NCBI RefSeq assembly: GCF_024721175.1
Contig: NZ_CP099399.1
Coordinates: 1,674,001-1,738,000, forward strand
Direction: 5' to 3'
From: Rhizobium sp. Pop5
Lineage (GTDB): Bacteria > Pseudomonadota > Alphaproteobacteria > Rhizobiales > Rhizobiaceae
DNA length: 64,000 bases
Shown here: positions 19,006 through 27,182 of the stretch, in pieces
Layout of the letters: every line of letters starts with the position of its first letter
How positions within the stretch are numbered: position 1 is the stretch's first letter
The notes under the pieces: model-generated
Database searches by the model: none
Seen by the model: the letters and a program-made list of their open reading frames with translations, nothing else
What the model was told of the DNA's origin: nothing
Position numbers and translations under genes: made by a program

Positions 19006-19902
19006 TCATGCGAGAGCGTCGCGCGGGAAACCGGACGCAAGGCTGTCGATGAATTTTCGAACAGCTGGAGGAAGACCGCGCCGTGTCGTGAATACCAGGT
19101 GCACCAGACCCTTCATGCCGCGCCATGCGGGGAGTACTCGAACAAGCTTTCCCTGTTCGAGCGCCTCCCTGCAGGTGTGGTCTGGCAGCAGTGCAACACC
19201 GAGGCCTGCGAGTGCGGCCGTCCTGACTGCCGCGAAGTCGGCACAGCCAATGCGGGGCTCATGAATGAGCGTATGTGTCCCGCCGTCATCGCTCTCAAGG
19301 AACCAGTTCACCTCGCTATGATCATCTGTCGTCGATAGCGTCGGCACCCTTCCGAGATCCTCGATGCTACCGATGCGGCTGGCTATCTGCGGACTTGCGA
19401 CAAGTATTCGGATCGAGTTGCCGAGCGAGCGCATCGTGAGGGATGCATCGCCCTCAAGCGAGGTTCGAACGCGAAGTGCCACATCGATCCGCTCCTCGAT
19501 GAGATCCACTGGGCGATCCAGCGCAAGGAGTTGCAGGCGGACCTTGGGATGTTGAGCAAGAAACTTGGTCACGAGACCCGATATTGGTTCAACCAGTCCC
19601 GTAGGGCAGCTCATCCGGATCAAGCCATGTGGTTCTGACTGCGCCTCTGCCACGAGCGCCTCAGCACGCTCTGCCTCCGCCAGCATCGCCTTGCATCGCT
19701 CGTAGAAGGATTGACCGACATCGGTCACCCGGAAACGTCGGCTCGACCGCTCGATGAGGCGAACGCCAAGCCGCGCCTCAAGGCCTGCCACTCGTCGGCT
19801 GAGCTTGGACTTCGGCTGCCGCAAGGCGCGCCCGGCCGCGGCAAACCCGCCGTGGGTAACAACCTCAGCAAAGTACACAAGATCATTTAGGTCGTACTTC
19901 AT
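19006..19902 (-). CDS. LysR-family transcriptional regulator
   Basis: LysR-type regulator, 298 residues from the ATG at 19902 (GGAG seven bases upstream; an adjacent in-frame ATG is at 19905). The N-terminal helix-turn-helix is DLVYFAEVVTHGGFAAAGRA and PKSKLSRRVAGLEARLG, followed by the effector domain with SEPHGLIRMSCP. It belongs to the subgroup that often controls divergent reductase genes. It is divergent from the SDR gene at 20016 with a 113-bp shared intergenic region, and probably controls it. It lies inside the repeat-bracketed cassette. Confidence 0.92.
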   Translation of the reverse strand: MKYDLNDLVYFAEVVTHGGFAAAGRALRQPKSKLSRRVAGLEARLGVRLIERSSRRFRVTDVGQSFYERCKAMLAEAERAEALVAEAQSEPHGLIRMSCPTGLVEPISGLVTKFLAQHPKVRLQLLALDRPVDLIEERIDVALRVRTSLEGDASLTMRSLGNSIRILVASPQIASRIGSIEDLGRVPTLSTTDDHSEVNWFLESDDGGTHTLIHEPRIGCADFAAVRTAALAGLGVALLPDHTCREALEQGKLVRVLPAWRGMKGLVHLVFTTRRGLPPAVRKFIDSLASGFPRDALA

Positions 19903-20015
19903 CATCGTTCTCCAGGTGGAACGATGGGTAACAGTTTTACTGACTATTTGCACCAGCGTTCTGCTGGCATGTTCACCTCGACGGCAATAAGCCGCGGATT
20001 TGGAGAAGAAAGACA

Positions 20016-20768
20016 ATGACCAAGAAGTTCGAAAACAAGGTAGTTATCGTAACCGGTGGTACCAGCGGCATCGGCCTCGCAACGGCTAAGGCCTTTTCTA
20101 CGGAAGGTGCCGCCGTCTTTATCACCGGGCGCAGGAAGGAAGCGCTCGACGCGGCCATCAAGGAGATTGGTGGCCAGATCACCGGCATCCAGGCCGACAT
20201 GAGCAAACTCGCCGACATCGACCGCCTGTATGACGCGGTACAGCAGAAGCATTCGCAAATCGACGTCGTTTTTGCCAACGCAGGCGGTGGTGAGTTTGCT
20301 CCGCTCGGTGCAATCACCGAGGAGCATTACCAGAAGACCTTCGACATCAACGTCAAGGGCACGCTTTTCACCGTCCAGAAATCGCTGCCGCTGCTGCGCG
20401 ACGGCGCCTCGATCATCCTGACTTCGTCGACGACAAGCGTCTCCGGCACACCCGCCTTCAGCGTCTACTCGGCAACCAAGGCGGCCATCCGCAATTTCGC
20501 TCGCAACTGGATCCTTGATCTGAAGGACCGCCGCATCCGCGTCAACGCCGTCAGCCCCGGTGTGACCGACACGGCCGGCCTCGATGAACTTTTCGGCTCC
20601 GGCGACAGTGCCGAGAACACCAAGAACTATCTGGCAAGCCTTATACCCGCCGGTCGCATTGGCAAGCCGGAAGAGATTGCCAAGGCCGTCCTCTTCCTCG
20701 CCTCTGAGGATGCTTCCTTCATCAACGGCGTCGAACTGTTCGTCGACGGCGGCCACGTGCAGATCTAA
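20016..20768 (+). CDS. Short-chain dehydrogenase/reductase (SDR)
   Basis: Classical SDR, 250 residues, cytoplasmic NAD(P)(H)-dependent oxidoreductase. It shows the cofactor motif TGGTSGIG (about residues 12-19), NAGG, the catalytic Ser in LTSSTTSVSG, and the YSATK motif with catalytic Tyr and Lys. The C-terminal FINGVELFVDGGHVQI is family-typical. TGGAGAAG precedes the ATG. It is followed after 20 bp by a SnoaL-like protein and is divergent from a LysR gene, an arrangement often seen for inducible reductases acting on quinones or aldehydes. The substrate is unknown. Confidence 0.92.
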   Translation: MTKKFENKVVIVTGGTSGIGLATAKAFSTEGAAVFITGRRKEALDAAIKEIGGQITGIQADMSKLADIDRLYDAVQQKHSQIDVVFANAGGGEFAPLGAITEEHYQKTFDINVKGTLFTVQKSLPLLRDGASIILTSSTTSVSGTPAFSVYSATKAAIRNFARNWILDLKDRRIRVNAVSPGVTDTAGLDELFGSGDSAENTKNYLASLIPAGRIGKPEEIAKAVLFLASEDASFINGVELFVDGGHVQI

Positions 20769-20788
20769 GCGGCGAGCCTCTAGGGAGA

Positions 20789-21184
20789 ATGACAATGGCA
20801 GATATGGCAACACTGCTCGAGCGGAACCTCCAGGGCATCTTCGGGGAGGGCGATGAGGCGCTCCGTCGGACGGTGGCGGAAGAAATCCTTCACGACGACG
20901 CGCTCTTCGTCGAACCGCGCGGTGTCTATCAAGGGCGCGAGGAGATCATTCGCATAGCGGGTCAGATCCGCGCGATGCATCCGAGCTACCGCTACACGAC
21001 CATTTCGGACGCCGAGGTTCTCCACGACAACGCGGGCCGGGTAAGGTGGGTGGCCGGAGCACCCGGAGAGCCGCCGGCCTATGCGGGAACAGATTTCATC
21101 GTCGCAAGGGACGGCAAGATTGCGGGAATCTATCTGTTCTTTGATGGACCGCCTGACCCGACCAGTCCGCCAATCCCGGTCTGA
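20789..21184 (+). CDS. SnoaL/NTF2-like small protein
   Basis: 131-residue protein with the size and pattern of the SnoaL-like/NTF2-like cone fold (DUF4440/polyketide-cyclase type). Hallmarks are DDALFVEPRGVYQGREEI near residues 33-50 and the C-terminal FIVARDGKIAGIYLFFDG. Such proteins are often small-molecule isomerases or accessory subunits. It lies 20 bp behind the SDR gene and is surely co-transcribed. A second in-frame ATG lies 6 bp inside. No catalytic residue can be assigned with confidence. Confidence 0.8.
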   Translation: MTMADMATLLERNLQGIFGEGDEALRRTVAEEILHDDALFVEPRGVYQGREEIIRIAGQIRAMHPSYRYTTISDAEVLHDNAGRVRWVAGAPGEPPAYAGTDFIVARDGKIAGIYLFFDGPPDPTSPPIPV

Positions 21185-21289
21185 TATGGAGTGAGCACGC
21201 CGCCGACCAGAACGTCGAGATGCGAGACTGTCACATCTCGCATCTCTAACTGGCCCAACTGTCGCATTATCAAATGGAATGTACCGGGT

Positions 21290-21376
21290 GTGAGTTGATG
21301 CTGAACCGCCACATCGCATGGCCGTCAGCCGAGTATGCGAAATGGGAGTAGGTGGGTTCCATTGCGTCTTCCTTGC
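21290..21376 (-). mobile_element. Internally deleted IS30 relic
   Basis: An 87-bp patchwork of three pieces of the intact IS30 element at 23373-24490: its left end (GTGAGTTGATGCTGAACCGC), a middle piece equivalent to codons FAYSPDGHA of the transposase, and the transposase start region. On the minus strand it still reads MEPTYSHFAYSADGHAMWR, that is, the first codons of the transposase joined to a later part. The right terminal inverted repeat is absent. It runs directly into the right copy of the 114-bp repeat. Confidence 0.75.
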
Positions 21377-21485
21377 CGGCATTGCGGGCTTGTTCCCGGC
21401 CTGAGCTTTCGTCGGATTTGGCTGGTGATATCAGCGGCATCGTGCGCCGCATGAGATAGACTTCAGTGGCAGAGAAGGGCGGGCA
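21372..21485. repeat. Right copy of ~114-bp direct repeat
   Basis: Second copy of the repeat at 18844-18957, same orientation. Its right end contains the final codons and stop of the usp gene (PALLCH). Together the two copies bracket the LysR, SDR and SnoaL genes. Confidence 0.8.
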
Positions 21486-22278
21486 TATCGAGGCGCGTCA
21501 ACAGCGATCGGGTGACGCCTCCAAGAATGAATTCCCGCAATCTCGAATGGCCGTACGCACCGCAGACCAGCAGGTCTGCCTTGTGCTCCAGGGCGGTTGC
21601 CTGAATGACGCTGGCGATTGGTTCTCCATTCGCCTGTACAGCCGTCACATCGACGGAAAGGCCAGCCTTTTGAAGCCTGGCCGCAAAGCGGTCGCGGCTT
21701 CGCTGGTCGATCTGCTTGTCGTCGGCAACGGAAATCAGGATGACGCGTGAGGCCTGCTCCAGGAAGAGCCGGGCACCGGTAAAGGCCCGGGCGACCGTAG
21801 CTCCTCCATCCCAGGCGACCGCGACGGCATCGACCCGGCCACAGACATTGTCAGAGGGAAAGAGCAGCAGTGGTCTTCCGCTTTCAAACAGCACGCTCTC
21901 GATCAGCGGCCTCATAGGATCGGATGCTTCCAGGATGGAAAGATCATATGCGCGTGAGATCTCAGCCAGGCTTTGCCCGACGAACCGCTCCTCGATCGCG
22001 AATGGCTGGATCTCCACCGCGACATTGGCTGCCGCCGCATAGTCGCGAAGTGTTTGTTCCAGAGCGGCTCCACTGGCCTTGCTGGACTGCTCCACGGCAC
22101 GCATCGTTTCGATGTCAGGTAGTGAAGAAAGGTGCAGCCAAGCCGGCAGGCTGACTAGCGGTACGCTCGCCGTCAGATCCGCCCCCTGGTGAAGGCATAG
22201 ATCGACGGCATTCTGGAGGAGCGAAAAGGAGCTTGCGTCTGGATAGGTGGCCAGTGGCAAATGAAATTGCGCTTTCAC
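21463..22278 (-). CDS. Tandem-domain universal stress protein
   Basis: Two-domain UspA family protein, 271 residues from the GTG at 22278 (AAGGA eight bases upstream; an ATG at 22362 is in frame but has no such site and adds a non-USP extension). The C-terminal half carries the ATP-binding signature GAYGHSRLREFILGGVTRS (G-x2-G-x9-G-S/T type). The N-terminal half is divergent. USP proteins act in the cytoplasm in survival under stress or low oxygen. A perfect FNR/FixK box lies about 56 bp upstream of the start. Its last codons form part of the 114-bp direct repeat. Confidence 0.88.
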   Translation of the reverse strand: MKAQFHLPLATYPDASSFSLLQNAVDLCLHQGADLTASVPLVSLPAWLHLSSLPDIETMRAVEQSSKASGAALEQTLRDYAAAANVAVEIQPFAIEERFVGQSLAEISRAYDLSILEASDPMRPLIESVLFESGRPLLLFPSDNVCGRVDAVAVAWDGGATVARAFTGARLFLEQASRVILISVADDKQIDQRSRDRFAARLQKAGLSVDVTAVQANGEPIASVIQATALEHKADLLVCGAYGHSRLREFILGGVTRSLLTRLDMPALLCH

Positions 22279-22333
22279 GGCGGATGTCCTTGCGAGAATG
22301 CTGCGAGTATCGCTCGCGCATGCGAACTGCGCC

Positions 22334-22347
22334 TTGATGAGGATCAA
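22334..22347. promoter_or_regulatory. FNR/FixK-type anaerobox
   Basis: TTGATGAGGATCAA is a perfect match to the FNR/FixK consensus TTGAT-N4-ATCAA. It lies about 56 bp upstream of the usp start at 22278 and about 115 bp upstream of the divergent FMN-binding protein gene, so it could activate either or both under low oxygen. The distance suits a class II position for the usp promoter. Confidence 0.7.
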
Positions 22348-22461
22348 GGCGGGTGAGGTCACGAGCCTGTGGCGTCCTCATCTGCTTCGTTGCGCTCGAT
22401 CAACGACGGGGTCGTGATCAGACTATAACATATGGTCGATTGGCGGCAGAGAGAGATGGCG

Positions 22462-22920
22462 ATGAGCTATATCCTGAAAGACCTGACCCAGGCGGAATGC
22501 TCAGCCATTCTTGAGCAGTCCCGATTTGGCCATTTGGCCTGTTGCTACGAGGACAGGCCCTATGTGGTGCCGATCTATTTCGCCTATGCAAAGGGCATGA
22601 TCTACAGCTTTTCAATGCCCGGTCGTAAGGTCGACTGGATGCGTGCGAACGAAAATGTGTGTTTGCAAATAGAGCAGCATGGCGCGGGCAGGGGTTGGAC
22701 GAGCGTCGTCGTCGATGGCCGGTTCGAGGAGTTTCCGGACACAGACCTTTGGCGCAGTGAGAGATTGCAGGCCTGGTCGTTGCTGCAGAAACACTTCGAC
22801 TGGTGGGAAATCGGCTCGCTCAAGCCAGAGGCGCGGCCACCGAGGTCGCTGCCCGAGCACATTTTTTACGGCATAGCCCTTCGGGAGGTGACAGGTCGAA
22901 CGGCAATTCCAGACGATTGA
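22462..22920 (+). CDS. Pyridoxamine 5'-phosphate oxidase-like FMN-binding protein
   Basis: Flavin-binding split-barrel protein of the pyridoxamine-phosphate oxidase-related family, 152 residues from the ATG at 22462 (GAGAG six bases upstream; ATGs at 22456 and 22432 are also in frame). Typical parts are the N-terminal FGHLACCYEDRPYVVPIYF, MPGRKVDWMRANENVCLQIE and GRFEEFP. It may bind FMN, heme or F420; the substrate is not predictable. It is divergent from the usp gene across an intergenic region with an FNR/FixK box and an imperfect inverted repeat (22398-22420), so it may be part of a low-oxygen response. Confidence 0.82.
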   Translation: MSYILKDLTQAECSAILEQSRFGHLACCYEDRPYVVPIYFAYAKGMIYSFSMPGRKVDWMRANENVCLQIEQHGAGRGWTSVVVDGRFEEFPDTDLWRSERLQAWSLLQKHFDWWEIGSLKPEARPPRSLPEHIFYGIALREVTGRTAIPDD

Positions 22921-22964
22921 GAATCGTCAGGGAAGGGCGCTCGGATTGATCCTGTGCACCCTGC

Positions 22965-23354
22965 TCAGTGGGCGAGGAATAGGGGGATTTGAATTTCCTC
23001 CAGCATCGATCGGGTGACGCCGCCGAAAAGACGCTGCTGCAGCCGCGGATGATTATATGCGCCCATGACGATCATGTCGGCGGCGATATCCACGGCATGC
23101 TGGCGCAGCACTTCGTCGACGCGGCGACCACCGCTCGAGATGCGATCGACGTCGACTTTCACGCCGTGTCGCGCCAGAAAGGTAGCGACGTCAGCACCTG
23201 GTTCTTCGCCATTTGCAGATGATGATGCCTGTGGATCGACAAGGGTGACATGCACCGATGCGGCGGCCTTCAGGAACGCGATCGCCTGGCGTGTTGCGCG
23301 CGACGCCTCATCGCTGGAGTCCCAAGCCAGCAATATCGTCTTCGGAGCGAGCAA
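22965..23354 (-). CDS. Single-domain universal stress protein
   Basis: UspA-family protein, 129 residues, starting with a TTG at 23354 (AAAGGA about nine bases upstream). The nucleotide-binding signature appears as GAYNHPRLQQRLFGGVTRS, in which the second glycine of the usual G-x2-G is replaced by Asn, so ATP binding may be altered. The C-terminus is IPLFLAH. The left end of an IS30 element begins only about 18 bp upstream of the start codon, so the native promoter has been separated from the gene. Confidence 0.85.
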   Translation of the reverse strand: MLAPKTILLAWDSSDEASRATRQAIAFLKAAASVHVTLVDPQASSSANGEEPGADVATFLARHGVKVDVDRISSGGRRVDEVLRQHAVDIAADMIVMGAYNHPRLQQRLFGGVTRSMLEEIQIPLFLAH

Positions 23355-23372
23355 GACTTTCGTCCTTTGGGT

Positions 23373-23400
23373 GTGAGTTCATGCTGAACCGCGACTTGCG
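23373..23400. repeat. IS30 left inverted repeat
   Basis: Imperfect terminal repeat, 28 bp, ending in GCGACTTGCG. It is matched by the inverted sequence at the right end. Confidence 0.75.
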
Positions 23401-23412
23401 GGCTTGGTCAAG

Positions 23413-24423
23413 CTAACCTGCATACCGCATCTGGGCGAGCAGTTTCTTGCGGAAGACCTCTGCGGGCGTTCGATAGCCAAGACATTTGCGTGGCGTATCA
23501 TTGAGCCGATTGCAGACGTCGATCAGGTCGGCGTCGGTCACGGACAGTGGATCGACCTCTCTCGAAAGCCATTTCCGGACCCGGCCATTGGTGTTCTCGA
23601 CGGTGCCTTTTTGCCAGGGCGATTGCGGATCACAAAACCAGGTTTGGGCGCCGATGCTGGCTTGCAGATACGGCCAGTCAGTGAACTCCGTCCCCCGGTC
23701 GAAGGTGATGGAACGGCGAGCAAGGTGGGGCAGGGCCTGCAGTGCTTGAACAAGGCCGTCCATGACAGGACGGGACTGACGGTCATTGTTGCGCAGGAAG
23801 ATCGCGAAGCGGCTGACTCGTTCGACCAGCGACGTCACATTGGCCTTGCCGAACTTTTTCCGAAACTGGATCAGGTCGCATTCCCAATGCCCAAACTGCT
23901 TGCGCTCGGCAACGACATCGGGGCGCCGCAAGATGTTGAGTTCCGGGCTAAACCGTTGACCATGCTTGCGTCTGGCATGTCGTGGTCGGCGTCGCGCACG
24001 ATGCTCCGGTAGGTGCCGCCACAGCTTGATGGCGTGCCCGTCGGGCGAATATGCGAACTTGTAGATCGTCTCGTGGCTGACAGAGATCGGATGGCGTTCC
24101 AGGCGCATGCGTCCTGCAATCTGCTGTGGCGACCAGCCGTGTACGATCCGGTCGATGACAGATTGTCTGACGTCAGAGAAGCGCGCCAGCTTCCGCAGCT
24201 TCGTACGCCGGTCACAAGCGATATCATGCGCTGTGACGCAGTAGTAGCCGTTGAGATCCGGAACATCGTTGTCGATAAACGTGTTGCGTTTGATCTCCCG
24301 AAAGATCGTCGAACGATGCCGGCCGAGCTTCTCGGCAATACTCTCAACGCTCAGGCCAGTCATTCGCCACCGGGCGATCTTGCGTCGTTCATCCAGATCA
24401 ATATGGGAGTAGGTCCGTTTCAT
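23413..24423 (-). CDS. IS30-family transposase
   Basis: Complete DDE transposase of the IS30 family, 336 residues. An N-terminal helix-turn-helix (ERRKIARWRMTGLSVESIAE, then KLGRHRSTIFREIKRN) recognises the ends. The catalytic core has the three acidic residues in HWECDLI, ITFDRGTEF and GTVENTNGR. No frameshift or stop interrupts it, so it is probably active. Its product would bind the inverted repeats at 23373 and 24490. Confidence 0.95.
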   Translation of the reverse strand: MKRTYSHIDLDERRKIARWRMTGLSVESIAEKLGRHRSTIFREIKRNTFIDNDVPDLNGYYCVTAHDIACDRRTKLRKLARFSDVRQSVIDRIVHGWSPQQIAGRMRLERHPISVSHETIYKFAYSPDGHAIKLWRHLPEHRARRRPRHARRKHGQRFSPELNILRRPDVVAERKQFGHWECDLIQFRKKFGKANVTSLVERVSRFAIFLRNNDRQSRPVMDGLVQALQALPHLARRSITFDRGTEFTDWPYLQASIGAQTWFCDPQSPWQKGTVENTNGRVRKWLSREVDPLSVTDADLIDVCNRLNDTPRKCLGYRTPAEVFRKKLLAQMRYAG

Positions 24424-24461
24424 TGCATCTTCCTTGCGAGTGATAACCCATTGGTATCATT

Positions 24462-24490
24462 CGCAAGTCGCACTTCATCCTTGAACCCAC
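24462..24490. repeat. IS30 right inverted repeat
   Basis: Imperfect terminal repeat, 29 bp, beginning CGCAAGTCGC. It is the inverted partner of 23373-23400. Confidence 0.75.
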
Positions 24491-24626
24491 CCGGCTACAC
24501 GAGAAAATCGCATAAGACAGATTATGGAACAAGAAAATGTCGTTACGCTACAACGACATGCTCGATTTCCAATTCGAGCGCGTATCTATCTGATCCGTTG
24601 CAATCCCAGATGTCTGCGATACTTCA

Positions 24627-26777
24627 CTATTCCTGAAGCGTTGGAACGTCTTTCGATGGTCTTTGCAGTTCCAACGCGGCGGCGGATAACGCTGCGTCGG
24701 CCGATCCGCCGGAAACATGAACCGTCGGTGTTGCAAACTGAATGCCTTTTTCCGCGAATGTCTTCTTGAGCATGGCAAGAGCTTTTCGGCGAACGCCGAA
24801 CTGCTCGCCGGGTTTCGCCATGAACTTCAGCCGAATTTGCACGCCATAGTCCGCCATCTGCTCGATCCCTTGCATTTTCAGGGGCTCGATGATGTTGTGC
24901 CCAAGTTCAGGATCCTCCAGCAGCTCGACGCCGATGCGCTTGATAGTCTTGCGAACCTCCTCAAGGTCGCTGTCATAGTTCACGGTGAGAGTAATGATGT
25001 CGATAACCCAATCGCGGCTAAGGTTTTGCACCGCGCCGAGTTCACCGAAAGGCACGATGGTGACCGGGCCGCGGTGGTGTCGCAAGCGGATCGATCTCAG
25101 CGAAAAGCCTTCGACGGTACCCTTATATTTTGCCGCCTGGATGTATTCGCCGATACGAAAGGCATCGTCGAACAGATAAAAAACGCCGGAGATGATGTCC
25201 TTGACGAGTGTTTGGGCGCCGAAGCCGACGGCTATGCCGACGACACCAGCGCCTGCAAGCAGCGGTCCGATCTGAATGCCGATGGCATCCAGGATCATCA
25301 AGAAGCCAACAGCTCCGATCGCCAGGAACAGCACATTGCGAAGAATGGGAAGAAGAGTATTCAACCGCTGACGACGGCGCGCGTCGGGGCCGTCCTGATG
25401 TCCCGCCTGCGCATTTCGGGACGCCACTGCCATCTGAGTGTCGATCAGCGTGCTTACGAGTTTCCAGATAACGTCGGTCACCAGCAGCACGATAACGATG
25501 CGGATTCCTGCGCGAATCAACCGTGTGGTCACTGTTTCGGCTGCGGCGAGGTCACTGAGATTGACATTCCACGAGCGGGCAATGAGCAGCGCAGCAACCA
25601 CGATGAGGCCGTTGCGCAGCGTTTGCATGATGACGACAGACCACCCGACGATGGCGGGATCTTCGACCGCTTGCCCCTCCCCGGATTGTATGATGCGGCG
25701 AATGATATCATGAGCCACCGAAACGGTAAGCGGCAGAAGCGTAATGACGATCACCGTCCAGAATGCGCCGCGGAGCCCGGACACCCACAACAGCCAGGAT
25801 AGCACGATACTCGCGCTGAAGCCGACACAGACCAGCCGGCTGACGGGCGGTCCGTCGGACCGAAAGTGCCGCAGCCAGATCATGACGATCAAAGCGATTG
25901 AAACGACACTGAACCATGCGGCGGTAAAGAGGTCGATCAGGATAGGCGAAGCCCCGATCGTCCCAATCACTTCGATGGTGGCCCAACCAGCCGCCAGCAT
26001 TGCGACGATTCCGAGAAGCCAGTAATACCAGAACCACGCAAGCGACGTGACAAGCGTCAGCAGCCGCATATGCGGCAGGCGGGCGCCTGGCGCTATGACC
26101 ACGCGGCCCACAAGCACACCGAGGCGCACCATGAGCGCGGCTGACAGCAGAATGAGTGCAACATCGCGGAACACGGCAGGCCATGGAAAGAGGATAAACG
26201 CGCCAAGGCTTCCGATCAGGTAACCGACCAACGCGAGAAGACCCATTGAAAGCCGGGCCGCATGGAGCTTGATCCGCTGGCGGACGCTGTCAGCAGGCGC
26301 CGTCAGCACAAAATGGAGGAGCCCTCGCCCTGACCACCATGCAAGGCGTTGCGCGAGGAATCCGCCTGCTACGAAGAGTATGACCGCCAAGATCAGGCCG
26401 AGAGGGTCGATGCGATTATCCGTTTGGAAGACCTGGATCGCCGATCGGATCTGCCTTGGAAGCGTTGGAATCGCATCGAGGAGTGTGAATAACCTTTGGC
26501 GCAAATCCTGCAGTAAGGTGGCAATCGACGGCGGTGCCGCCTCTTCAGCGACTGCTACCGGCTGGGCCGGCTCCTGATTGCCGGGAACGATCCGATTGAC
26601 CAGCGCGCGTCCGGAATCGTCATTCGGCACTTCGACAATAACGCGGATCGGCGCCGAGGAAGCAGAAGATTCGGCCGCCGAGGTCGGGTTTATGCTCGCT
26701 AGCAGAAGCGCCGAAAATACGACCGCCAGAAACGTGGACACTCTCCGCAAGGGATGACGGGCGTCGTTGATGCGCAT
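24627..26777 (-). CDS. MscS-family mechanosensitive channel
   Basis: Large MscS-type mechanosensitive ion channel, 716 residues. A signal peptide (about 1-34, LLASINPTSAAES) precedes a periplasmic region, then about ten or eleven membrane segments between residues 130 and 530. The pore-lining and beta-domain signature is AGVVGIAVGFGAQTLVKDII, followed by LFDDAFRIGEYIQ and VTIVPFGELGAVQNLSRDW. It protects the cell from hypo-osmotic shock by releasing solutes. It stands alone between the IS30 element and a 405-bp non-coding stretch. Confidence 0.9.
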   Translation of the reverse strand: MRINDARHPLRRVSTFLAVVFSALLLASINPTSAAESSASSAPIRVIVEVPNDDSGRALVNRIVPGNQEPAQPVAVAEEAAPPSIATLLQDLRQRLFTLLDAIPTLPRQIRSAIQVFQTDNRIDPLGLILAVILFVAGGFLAQRLAWWSGRGLLHFVLTAPADSVRQRIKLHAARLSMGLLALVGYLIGSLGAFILFPWPAVFRDVALILLSAALMVRLGVLVGRVVIAPGARLPHMRLLTLVTSLAWFWYYWLLGIVAMLAAGWATIEVIGTIGASPILIDLFTAAWFSVVSIALIVMIWLRHFRSDGPPVSRLVCVGFSASIVLSWLLWVSGLRGAFWTVIVITLLPLTVSVAHDIIRRIIQSGEGQAVEDPAIVGWSVVIMQTLRNGLIVVAALLIARSWNVNLSDLAAAETVTTRLIRAGIRIVIVLLVTDVIWKLVSTLIDTQMAVASRNAQAGHQDGPDARRRQRLNTLLPILRNVLFLAIGAVGFLMILDAIGIQIGPLLAGAGVVGIAVGFGAQTLVKDIISGVFYLFDDAFRIGEYIQAAKYKGTVEGFSLRSIRLRHHRGPVTIVPFGELGAVQNLSRDWVIDIITLTVNYDSDLEEVRKTIKRIGVELLEDPELGHNIIEPLKMQGIEQMADYGVQIRLKFMAKPGEQFGVRRKALAMLKKTFAEKGIQFATPTVHVSGGSADAALSAAALELQRPSKDVPTLQE

Positions 26778-27182
26778 GTACTCGTGGTCCCCAGGTTTGT
26801 CATCGCTTTTGATTGGTAGAGGTTTGGGACTTTGTGAAACGTTGTGCGATCAACGTCAATCGATGACCTGTCTGGTGGACGCATACTTGACCGTTGGCCG
26901 GTCGTCGCGCCCGGTCGTCCGGCTGAAAACGCCTTAAGGTGATCTGGAGGAGAAAGACGTCTGCATCAGGAAGGAAATGGGTTTCGAGTCCACGGCAAGA
27001 TCGTGCGATCAACCGCTATCACAGGCCACCGGTCATTTCCCGCATCTTCAGTAGCCGAAACAAACGGTTGAAGAAACAACCACATCATTCAGATAAGATT
27101 TGACTATTATGACAAAAATTCCGGGCGCCCTTCTCCAGTGATGGGCGCAACACTGTCCGTCAAGCTTTTGCGCGCCAGCCCT
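26778..27182. other. Non-coding stretch of 405 bp
   Basis: No convincing gene on either strand. It separates the divergent-facing MscS start from the 3' end of the 27183 gene. An AT-richer portion at about 27050-27120 is visible, but no hairpin terminator, tRNA or clear promoter could be assigned. Confidence 0.5.

Larger units (their letters stand above)
23373..24490 (-). mobile_element. IS30-family insertion sequence
   Basis: Apparently complete element of about 1.1 kb. Terminal inverted repeats are GTGAGTTCATGCTG... at 23373-23400 and the inverted counterpart at 24462-24490; they agree at most positions, including the inner CGACTTGCG. It contains a single intact transposase gene reading leftward. 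A deleted relative lies 2 kb to the left. I could not define a target duplication with certainty. Confidence 0.85.
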
